Assembly: GCA_934338065.1 (NCBI GenBank) | Contig: CAKRGX010000025.1 | Span: 1-16,697, forward strand | Length of the DNA stretch: 16,697 bases | DNA from: an uncultured Eubacterium sp. | GTDB lineage: Bacteria; Bacillota; Clostridia; Lachnospirales; Lachnospiraceae | Direction: 5' to 3' | Shown here: positions 6,908 to 12,754 of the stretch, piece by piece | Layout of the letters: the number at the start of each line of letters is the position of its first letter | Position numbering within the stretch: the first letter of the stretch is position 1 | Made by a program: the position numbers and the translations under genes | The notes under the pieces: generated by a model | Database searches by the model: none | What the model saw: only the letters and a program-made list of their open reading frames with translations | What the model was told of the DNA's origin: nothing

Positions 6908-9559
6908 ATGAAACGGATATATAGCCGATTGGTTGCGGCAGGTCTGACGTTAGGAATGTTGGTCGCACCATTAGAAAACAATCAATTCAACAAAGCAGAG
7001 GCAGCAGTAAAAGCAAAGGTATCTTCTGTGAAAATTACGAATGTAAAGAAAAACAAACTTGTTCTGAAAAAAGGAAAAACCTTTGCACTCAAAACAAAAG
7101 TAAAGGTAAAACCAAACAAGGCAAAATATAAAAAGGTGTCGTTTAAAACATCCAATAAAAAAGTAGTGACTATAAATAAAAAGGGTAAGTTGAAAGCCCT
7201 TAAGAAGGGAAAAGCCAAGGTTACAGTTCAATCAAAGATAAATAAGAAAAAGAAAGCAGTAATTCAGGTGGTCATTACAGAGGATGCAAAGGGTGGAAAG
7301 CAAAATAACGTTTTGACTACGCCATCTTTTGATCCGCAGGCAGGTGCCGTTCCGACACAGGCAGCATCTGCATCACCAACGCAGAATATAAAACCTACTT
7401 CCTCACCAAAGGTTACGCCGGTTCCGACACCAACGCCGATACCGACGCAGGAGCCGGATGGAACCAGCACATTAATGCGTAAACCATTTGCTGAACAGGC
7501 AAATGTGGGTGCTGCGCTGTCGGATGTAATGATCCGAAGTGGTGTGATCGTAGATAGTAATGGCAATGCTATTGAGGGTACGTATCAATGGGAAGAACCT
7601 GCAACGTTATTATCCAGTGATGGAAAAACTCATCATAAAGCAAAGTTTGTCCCAAAGAACAATAAGTTTTCAATAGTTGAACATATTTCTGTTCCTGTCA
7701 TAACAATTAAAAATAAACTGACGTTGACTAAACCAACAGCAAGTTCACTGAAGACAGGAATGAAGTTAAGCTCTTCTATTCTATCTGGCGGAAGTGCAAA
7801 AGACCGGACTGGTAATGCTGTGAAGGGCAGTTTTTCATGGGTAGACGATAGTTTGTTCAGCAACAAACCAGGTAAATTTTCTTATGCAGCAGTATTTACA
7901 CCGGAAGACACAACGAAATACCGCACGGAGATGATTTATATTAAAGTGACTGTTGTAGGTGATGAAATACCGGACCAGATAGAAAAGAAAGCACTTGATC
8001 TTACAGGTGGTAAGTGGAAAAATGATGAGGCATACGTTGGACAGTGGCAGGGGACATTCTATGATGTGACGCCATATCTGAAGGGTATTGATATGAGTAA
8101 GTATACAAAACTTACGGTTGAGGCTGAAGTCTATGACTCATCGAACAGACCACTGGCTAATGCAAATCAGAATTATATTGGCTTTAAACTCGCTAACCAA
8201 AAAGGTGACTGGTGGGGATTTGCAGATGCTTATGTAAATAAAAAGGCAAGCCTATCATTGAGCGGTTATGATGGAAAAGAGTTATATCTTGTAGCACAAA
8301 ATATGTCGGCAGCAGCAGCTTATATCGAAATCAAATCGATTACATTAGAAACGGGAAGTTCAACCAACATTAACGATGGAAGCAGTCTGAAGTTAGCGTT
8401 TGGTGATATATTTGGCAAAGTAGGGAGCTGCCTATCCGGGTTCCAGGTAAATAATAAGGATTGTACGAATTTTCTTAAATCCCAGTTTAACTCAGTAACG
8501 ATGGGAAATGAAATGAAGCCGGATGCCTTGCTGAATAGCGAATTGTCAGATAAAAATCCGGATGGGTATGTAGATACATCTACTTTTACGAATAAGTATA
8601 TGGATACGAAATATCCGAAAATCAATTTGCAGAGCATTGATAAGTATATGGAAATGGCATACACCAATGGCGTAAAAATGAGATTCCATGTATTTGTTTG
8701 GCATAAGCAGTCTCCGAAATGGTTTTTTAAGAAAAATTTCGATGAGAATCAGGGTTGGGTCAGCCCTGAAGTCATGAGCGGACGTCTGGAGTACTATGTG
8801 CGGAATGTAATGGAACATATCTTTAATTATAAAAACGCAGATGGTGTATATATCGGACGTGAAGTTATTGATAACTGGGATATGGCAAACGAATATACGC
8901 ACAATTGTGATGGCGATGAAAAAAGTTACTGGGATGAGGTGTTCTATCCGGAATACAAATTCCAGAAAGACAAGCACAGTGGCTTTATGAAACCTGTATA
9001 TATTAAAAAAGCATTTGCAATAGGACACAGTATAGTTGAGAAATACCAGCTAACAGATAAGATCAGCCTGATATATAATGACTACAACACATATCAGGAA
9101 GCAGATAATATTGTTAAGATGATCCAGTATTTCAATACCAAAGATGATGATAACCCAAATGCAGAGATTATTTGTGATGGCGTTGGTACACAGATGCATC
9201 TGGATCTGACTTTCCCTACGGTGAAATCAATTGAGACAAATTGTATTAATAAATTTATGGAAGCAGGCTTCGAAATCCAGCCTACAGAGATGGACCTGAC
9301 GGATGAAGCAAAGACAGAGGCATCACAGGAAAAACAGATCAAGTACTGGTATAACCTGTTAATGACACTGATGGTTAAGAAAGATAGTGGAGCTAAGATC
9401 ACCGGTGTAGTCTGGTGGGGGCTTGGCGATGATACTTCATGGAGGCGGGAAGATGTTCCGTTACTCTTCAGTAAGAACTGGATGGCTAAGGATCACTACT
9501 ATAATGTGATCGATGCAGTTTCGTGGTATAATATGGGGGATTCTTCCTTACAGATGTAA
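6908..9559 (+). CDS. Secreted multidomain GH10 endo-1,4-beta-xylanase
   Basis: An 883-residue exported enzyme. A signal peptide (about 1-33; basic start, hydrophobic core, cut near AEA) is followed by a very lysine-rich BIG2-type Ig-like domain (about 40-125). Then come a Thr/Pro linker (about 137-185), two tandem Ig/MBG-like repeats (about 200-270 and 280-350) and a beta-rich module (about 363-483, with many aromatic residues) that may bind carbohydrate. The catalytic GH10 domain spans about 495-875: acid/base E662 in WDMANEY, nucleophile E794 in PTEMDLT, and NEMKPD, FHVFVWH, TQMHL and WWGL. It cuts xylan backbones outside the cell. No LPXTG, SLH or other classical anchor is visible; the basic domain may hold it to anionic wall polymers. 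The ATG at 6908 is chosen because AAGGAGG (6896-6902) lies five bases before it and overlaps the upstream candidate start. Confidence 0.93.
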   Translation: MKRIYSRLVAAGLTLGMLVAPLENNQFNKAEAAVKAKVSSVKITNVKKNKLVLKKGKTFALKTKVKVKPNKAKYKKVSFKTSNKKVVTINKKGKLKALKKGKAKVTVQSKINKKKKAVIQVVITEDAKGGKQNNVLTTPSFDPQAGAVPTQAASASPTQNIKPTSSPKVTPVPTPTPIPTQEPDGTSTLMRKPFAEQANVGAALSDVMIRSGVIVDSNGNAIEGTYQWEEPATLLSSDGKTHHKAKFVPKNNKFSIVEHISVPVITIKNKLTLTKPTASSLKTGMKLSSSILSGGSAKDRTGNAVKGSFSWVDDSLFSNKPGKFSYAAVFTPEDTTKYRTEMIYIKVTVVGDEIPDQIEKKALDLTGGKWKNDEAYVGQWQGTFYDVTPYLKGIDMSKYTKLTVEAEVYDSSNRPLANANQNYIGFKLANQKGDWWGFADAYVNKKASLSLSGYDGKELYLVAQNMSAAAAYIEIKSITLETGSSTNINDGSSLKLAFGDIFGKVGSCLSGFQVNNKDCTNFLKSQFNSVTMGNEMKPDALLNSELSDKNPDGYVDTSTFTNKYMDTKYPKINLQSIDKYMEMAYTNGVKMRFHVFVWHKQSPKWFFKKNFDENQGWVSPEVMSGRLEYYVRNVMEHIFNYKNADGVYIGREVIDNWDMANEYTHNCDGDEKSYWDEVFYPEYKFQKDKHSGFMKPVYIKKAFAIGHSIVEKYQLTDKISLIYNDYNTYQEADNIVKMIQYFNTKDDDNPNAEIICDGVGTQMHLDLTFPTVKSIETNCINKFMEAGFEIQPTEMDLTDEAKTEASQEKQIKYWYNLLMTLMVKKDSGAKITGVVWWGLGDDTSWRREDVPLLFSKNWMAKDHYYNVIDAVSWYNMGDSSLQM

Positions 9560-9590
9560 GAGTATTCTTTCATAAAAAAACAATACGTCA

Positions 9591-9624
9591 AGAAATCAAT
9601 TTGCCTGAATAATTTTGATTTTTC
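9591..9624 (+). terminator. Weak AT-rich hairpin after the xylanase
   Basis: AAATCAA (9593-9599) pairs with TTGATTT (9615-9621), followed by a short T-run. The stem is only seven AT-rich pairs with a 15-base loop, so termination would be inefficient. It overlaps the -35 region of the next promoter. Confidence 0.35.
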
Positions 9625-9635
9625 CTGCATACATT
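9607..9635 (+). promoter_or_regulatory. Sigma-E-like sporulation promoter of spoIIID
   Basis: CATACATT at 9628-9635 fits the Bacillus sigma-E -10 consensus (CATACANT) completely. GAATAAT at 9607-9613 fits the -35 consensus with one mismatch, and the spacing is 14 bases. Transcription would start about 22 bases ahead of the GTG at 9663. In Bacillus subtilis spoIIID is transcribed by sigma-E in the mother cell, so the match is where it is expected. Confidence 0.6.
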
Positions 9636-9662
9636 GTACAAACAAAGCATCAGGGGAATCAA

Positions 9663-9812
9663 GTGAAAAAATATTCGTATCAAAGGGGTTCCATAGAAGA
9701 GAGGGCCGTACAGATTGCACAGTACATTATTGATCATAATGCTACAGTCCGGCAAGCTGCATCCGCTTTTGGAATAAGTAAATCAACCGTACATAAGGAT
9801 GTAACAATATAG
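9663..9812 (+). pseudogene. spoIIID: Truncated SpoIIID (stage III sporulation regulator)
   Basis: A 49-codon reading frame starting with GTG at 9663 behind AGGGG (9652-9656); an upstream ATG at 9615 would precede the promoter. The protein contains ERAVQIAQYIIDHNATVRQA and FGISKSTVHKDVT, an almost textbook match to the helix-turn-helix of SpoIIID, the small mother-cell transcription factor. Normal SpoIIID is about 80-95 residues and continues with ERLPEINP-like sequence and a basic C-terminal helix that also contacts DNA. Here the frame reaches a stop one codon after KDVT, and neither of the other two frames restores the missing part. It is most likely a pseudogene made by internal deletion. 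The later stretch reading ERTRGK in another frame could be a scar of the C-terminal ERHIRGG, but that is weak. A functional mini-protein is not excluded. Confidence 0.8.
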
Positions 9813-9880
9813 AACGGACGAGAGGTAAGGTTGTGTGGGTAGTTGAATAATGTCAGAAATGCGGATTTTTCTGGACTTAC

Positions 9881-9921
9881 AAGTCAAATTTATGAAAAGT
9901 ATTGCAAAGTCAAACTTTATG
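9881..9921 (+). repeat. Direct repeat at the argS promoter
   Basis: AAGTCAAATTTATG (9881-9894) recurs as AAGTCAAACTTTATG (9907-9921), differing by one inserted base, with start points 26 bases apart. The second copy overlaps the spacer of the argS promoter and also contains the small inverted repeat AAAGT-CAA-ACTTT (9906-9918). It could be an operator; no known regulator box is recognised. Confidence 0.45.
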
Positions 9922-9930
9922 TGATATATT
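9902..9930 (+). promoter_or_regulatory. Promoter of the argS leader
   Basis: TTGCAA (9902-9907) and TATATT (9925-9930) are spaced by 17 bases, and a TG at 9922-9923 makes an extended -10. Transcription would start near 9937, about 24 bases ahead of the leader peptide and about 250 bases ahead of argS. Confidence 0.75.
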
Positions 9931-9960
9931 CCTAACTATCAATTAAAGAGGATAAAAAAT

Positions 9961-10020
9961 ATGAACACATTTTATGTTAACAGTTTAAGACGCAGAGAAA
10001 GAAGACGTAAGCTCTTGTAA
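9961..10020 (+). CDS. Arginine-rich leader peptide of argS
   Basis: A 19-residue reading frame, MNTFYVNSLRRRERRRKLL. Codons 10-16 encode six arginines out of seven, using AGA and CGC/CGT. A ribosome site AAAGAGG (9945-9951) lies nine bases ahead of the ATG. It lies between a strong promoter and a terminator, immediately upstream of arginyl-tRNA synthetase, which is the arrangement of a classical attenuator leader peptide. The ribosome would pause at the Arg codons when charged tRNA-Arg is scarce. The 3' half of the frame (10002-10020) is also the 5' arm of a long hairpin, so ribosome position would decide folding. Too short to be recognised by homology; the identification rests on codon content, context and the RNA structures. 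Confidence 0.85.
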   Translation: MNTFYVNSLRRRERRRKLL

Positions 10021-10147
10021 TCATCGTTTTCCGCATGGTTGCAAGAGATGTACGTCTTGTTCCTGTGCGGTTGCTGTTTATAAATGTTGTAGATACAGAA
10101 CCGTAATAGATTTAGCAAAAGGCTAATTCCATTGCGGTTCTTTTTTT
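10002..10147 (+). promoter_or_regulatory. Attenuator of argS with alternative hairpins and terminator
   Basis: Several competing structures are visible. (1) Leader hairpin: 10002-10009 pairs with 10051-10058 and 10012-10020 with 10039-10047, about 17 pairs, with the 5' arm inside the leader peptide. (2) Antiterminator: 10066-10072 pairs with 10099-10105 and 10074-10077 with 10095-10098, eleven pairs with one bulge. (3) Terminator: 10097-10107 pairs with 10131-10141, with an inner TTAGC/GCTAA stem, followed by seven T (10141-10147). (2) and (3) share 10097-10105 and exclude each other. CCGCA (10031-10035), in the loop of (1), can also pair with TGCGG (10066-10070) and so block (2). This is the logic of ribosome-mediated transcription attenuation. 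No T-box AGGGTGGNACCGCG motif is present. Confidence 0.8.
10097..10147 (+). terminator. Attenuator terminator before argS
   Basis: AGAACCGTAAT (10097-10107) pairs with ATTGCGGTTCT (10131-10141) with one G-U pair. An inner stem TTAGC/GCTAA extends it, and a run of seven T follows directly. It stands 38 bases ahead of the argS start, with no complete gene except the leader peptide between it and the promoter. Confidence 0.88.
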
Positions 10148-10185
10148 ATCCATTAAGAAAATAAATAGAATCAATGGAGGTTACC

Positions 10186-11883
10186 ATGAAAAAGAAAATT
10201 TGTCAGTATTTATCAGATGTATTAGTGGAAATGTCGGAAGAAGAGTTGTTGAAACTGGTGGAGATTCCACCAGAGGAGGAAATGGGAGATTTAGCATTGC
10301 CTTGTTTTGCGATGGCAAAGAAAATGCATAAGAATCCGATGCAGATTGCATCCGAACTGGTAGAAAAACTGAACGAACAGAAAGAATTTTTAGGGATTGA
10401 AAAAGCGGAGAACGTAGGTGCATATTGCAATATTCATTTGAAACGTGACTTGTTTGTTAAAAAGTGTATTGAAAAATCGCAGACAGAAAATTATGGTGTA
10501 ACGCAAAGTGGTGTGGGAAAAACGATTTGTATGGACTATTCATCGCCCAATATTGCGAAGAACTTTCATGTAGGCCATTTGCGGACTACTGTAATCGGAA
10601 ATTCACTGTATAAGATTTATCAGAAATTAGGATATAATGTGGTTCGTATCAACCATTTGGGTGATTGGGGAACGCAGTTTGGTAAATTGATTGTTGCATA
10701 TAAGTTATGGAGCAGCGAGGAACTGGTAAAAGAGAAAGGGATTGAAGAATTGCTGCGTATTTATGTGAAGTTTAATACGGAATCGGAGAAAAATGAAGAT
10801 TTAATTTTAGAGGCACGGAAATGGTTTGTAAAAATGGAACAAAATGATCCGGAGGCGTTGGAAATCTGGAATTGGTTTAAAGAAATCAGTATGGTTGAGT
10901 TTGAACGTATCTATGATTTACTTGGAATATCCTTTGATTCTTATTTGGGTGAGAGCTTCTATCGTGACAAGGTGCCTGCGTTAGTTGATGAATTAAAAGA
11001 AAAAGGTCTATTGGCTGAAAGCCAGGGTGCACAAGTAATTGATTTGGAAGAGTATAATATGCCTCCGTGTCTTATTACAAAAAGCGATGGAGGTTCCATT
11101 TATCATTCCCGGGATATTGCTGCAATATTGTACCGGAAAGAGCAATATCATTTTGAAAAATGTTTATATGTAACCGGGTTAGAACAGTCGCTTCATTTCA
11201 AACAGATTTTCATGGCGATTGAAGTGATGGGTTATGATTGGGCTGATGGATTGGTTCATGTTCCGTATGGTTTAGTGAGTTTGGCAGGAGAAAAGCTTTC
11301 CACACGAGGCGGAAATATCATTTATGCAGAAGACATTTTGAAAGAAGCAATAGAGCGAGCTTACAATGCAATTATGGAAAAGAATCCATCATTAGATGAC
11401 AAGGAAATAACTGCGAAGAAGGTTGGAGTAGGTGCAATAATCTTCCATGATTTATTCAATCAGCGAATCAAAAATGTGGATTTCTCATGGAAGGAAGTCC
11501 TGAATTTTGATGGTACGACAGGTCCTTATGCACAGTATACGTATGCCCGTGCAAAAAGTGTGTTGCGAAAATATGGGAAACCTGTAGAAGTGAAAGAGAT
11601 AGATTATGCGGTATTATCGGATGATGTATCATTTAATTTGATAAAAGTCTTAGAAGCTTATGAGGATGCAGTTATAAATGCCGCAGAAAAGTATGAGCCA
11701 TCTATAGTGGCAAGGTATGTAATATCATTGGCGACTGCATTTAATAAGTTCTACCATGATTGTTCTATTTTACAAGCCGGCGAAAAGAAAAAAATGGCAC
11801 GACTGCTTTTGGTGGATATAGTACAGAAGGTGTTGTGTGAGGCGTGTGGTTTGTTAGGGATGGAATGCCCTGAAGAGATGTAA
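10186..11883 (+). CDS. argS: Arginyl-tRNA synthetase
   Basis: A complete 565-residue class I synthetase that charges tRNA-Arg. An N-terminal ArgRS-specific (ADD) domain covers about residues 1-110. The HIGH-type motif is HVGH (128-131) in SSPNIAKNFHVGHLRTT, and the KMSKS position reads KLSTRGG (370-376), the arginine-enzyme variant. NHLGDWGTQFGKL and the DALR anticodon-binding C-terminus, with FNKFYHDC and a final GLLGMECPEEM, are typical. The start is ATG at 10186 because TGGAGG (10175-10180) sits five bases before it; the in-frame ATG at 10174 overlaps that site. Expression is evidently controlled by the arginine-codon leader and terminator directly upstream. It appears monocistronic, with the next terminator at 12123-12170. 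Confidence 0.96.
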   Translation: MKKKICQYLSDVLVEMSEEELLKLVEIPPEEEMGDLALPCFAMAKKMHKNPMQIASELVEKLNEQKEFLGIEKAENVGAYCNIHLKRDLFVKKCIEKSQTENYGVTQSGVGKTICMDYSSPNIAKNFHVGHLRTTVIGNSLYKIYQKLGYNVVRINHLGDWGTQFGKLIVAYKLWSSEELVKEKGIEELLRIYVKFNTESEKNEDLILEARKWFVKMEQNDPEALEIWNWFKEISMVEFERIYDLLGISFDSYLGESFYRDKVPALVDELKEKGLLAESQGAQVIDLEEYNMPPCLITKSDGGSIYHSRDIAAILYRKEQYHFEKCLYVTGLEQSLHFKQIFMAIEVMGYDWADGLVHVPYGLVSLAGEKLSTRGGNIIYAEDILKEAIERAYNAIMEKNPSLDDKEITAKKVGVGAIIFHDLFNQRIKNVDFSWKEVLNFDGTTGPYAQYTYARAKSVLRKYGKPVEVKEIDYAVLSDDVSFNLIKVLEAYEDAVINAAEKYEPSIVARYVISLATAFNKFYHDCSILQAGEKKKMARLLLVDIVQKVLCEACGLLGMECPEEM

Positions 11884-12122
11884 AGTATATTGCAAGAAAA
11901 TTGAACTAAATGTGTAGCACTGACATGTAATGAAGGCGTGGCTCAATCAGATTTCTGATTGATTCTGAGGGATTGGGAGGAGTTCCCAACAAGCAAAAAA
12001 TGTATTTGTGATCACAAATGCACTGCTTGTTAATTTGCAAATTTACTTTTTATAAGATTATGAATGCTCTTTATTCAACCCAAATGTACCGTAAATAGAA
12101 ATAGTAACTTGTTTATTTCAAG
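11884..12122. other. Gene-free stretch with consecutive hairpins and palindromes
   Basis: No credible gene is seen. Four structures follow one another. CAATCAGA/TCTGATTG at 11944-11961 is a perfect inverted repeat. TTGGGA/TCCCAA pairs 11973-11978 with 11984-11989. AACAAGCA/TGCTTGTT pairs 11988-11995 with 12024-12031 and encloses the 16-base palindrome ATTTGTGATCACAAAT (12004-12019), extendable to 22 bases. AATTTGCAAATT at 12032-12043 is a perfect 12-base palindrome. This density suggests either a structured non-coding RNA ending at the terminator at 12123-12170, or a cluster of protein-binding or repeat-element ends. No good promoter in front of it was found (TTGAAC at 11901 with a poor -10). 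Confidence 0.5.
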
Positions 12123-12170
12123 CGCATGGAAAAGATAATGGATATTTCAGATCTTTTTCCATGCGTTTTT
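12123..12170 (+). terminator. Strong intrinsic terminator downstream of argS
   Basis: CGCATGGAAAAGAT (12123-12136) pairs with 12151-12165 with one bulged T, a 14-base loop and five following T. It lies 240 bases beyond the argS stop and could end argS or a non-coding transcript from the structured stretch before it. Confidence 0.85.
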
Positions 12171-12387
12171 ATTTGAACAACGATTTACTGGTGAAGCTGT
12201 CACATGAAATTGTGTCTGGTAGTAAGGAATAAAGTATTGTGGGAATAGACTTAAGTACGTTATTTGGGGGACGCAATTTTATTTCAAATGGAATACAATC
12301 ATCTTGTGAAAAAAGATAGGTCTAACCTAAGAATCAATCTCATAGTATGGGAAAGAAGGACAGGCAAGAAGGTGGTGGGGATTCCGC

Positions 12388-12612
12388 TTGAAACAGAGAA
12401 AGTTGAATTATCGTTTTCACAATCCAAATTCGGCAGAAGATACCGCCGATTTCTTGTGCAAGCTTTTGATTGAAGCGAATGCATGCAGGGTGGAACGTGC
12501 GATTGAGGAGGCTGCATCAAAATGTGCAGAGGAGAGTGAGTACATAGCAGAACCGGGGGATATAGAAAAGGTGGAGGAACCGGTGACCATAAGACGTAGA
12601 AGAGCAAGGTAG
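12388..12612 (+). CDS. Small conserved protein of mobile-element type
   Basis: A 74-residue protein with a TTG start at 12388, the only start codon possible because an in-frame TAG lies at 12343. A G-rich ribosome site (about 12371-12380) lies seven bases upstream. The opening KLNYRFHNPNSAEDTADF resembles small hypothetical proteins I associate with integrated elements of Firmicutes that carry serine recombinases; this is recollection, not a search. No known domain or catalytic motif is visible. The middle is probably helical and the end is basic (RRRRAR). The stop codon lies inside the arm of an intrinsic terminator, so this is a single-gene unit. Function unknown. An overlapping frame starting at 12264 or 12288 is less convincing. 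Confidence 0.6.
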   Translation: MKQRKLNYRFHNPNSAEDTADFLCKLLIEANACRVERAIEEAASKCAEESEYIAEPGDIEKVEEPVTIRRRRAR

Positions 12613-12628
12613 GGATGCCTTGCTTTTT
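12603..12628 (+). terminator. Terminator overlapping the end of the small protein gene
   Basis: AGCAAGGT (12603-12610) pairs with GCCTTGCT (12617-12624) around a 6-base loop, followed by a T-run to 12628. The TAG stop is at 12610-12612, inside the hairpin. Confidence 0.85.
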
Positions 12629-12678
12629 CTATGAAACAGGGTATTAGAATTTCGAGAATGAAATTATAACACAAAATA

Positions 12679-12729
12679 TGAGATAAAATCTCAAATGCAT
12701 GTTGCAAAATAAGAAAAACGGGATATAAT
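12679..12729 (+). promoter_or_regulatory. Promoter of the ATPase-RloB operon with upstream inverted repeat
   Basis: TTGCAA (12702-12707) and TATAAT (12724-12729) are spaced by 16 bases. Just upstream TGAGAT (12679-12684) and ATCTCA (12688-12693) form a perfect inverted repeat around AAA, a possible operator. The start codon at 12755 follows with TGGAGG at 12740-12745. Confidence 0.7.
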
Positions 12730-12754
12730 AAAGATAGAATGGAGGTAAAAAGAT

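Noticed and set aside
9615..9662. Longer SpoIIID product from the ATG at 9615
   Set aside because: This start lies upstream of the sigma-E-like -10 and lacks a ribosome site; the GTG at 9663 has AGGGG at the right distance and fits the known start of the family.
10021..10147. T-box riboswitch for argS
   Set aside because: The conserved AGGGTGGNACCGCG box and stem I features are absent; the leader peptide with Arg codons explains the antiterminator better.
12001..12022. Canonical CRP/FNR site
   Set aside because: The TGTGA and TCACA halves abut without the usual spacer and there is no promoter next to it.
12161..12232. 23-codon frame MRFYLNNDLLVKLSHEIVSG-
   Set aside because: Starts inside the arm of the terminator at 12123-12170 and has no ribosome site. 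Possibly a fragment of an older gene, but not enough to call.
12264..12473. Overlapping frame with TTG start at 12264 or ATG at 12288 (61-69 residues)
   Set aside because: It overlaps the better supported small gene at 12388, has no clear ribosome site and resembles no family I know. It may be a real short peptide, but nothing supports it beyond an open frame.
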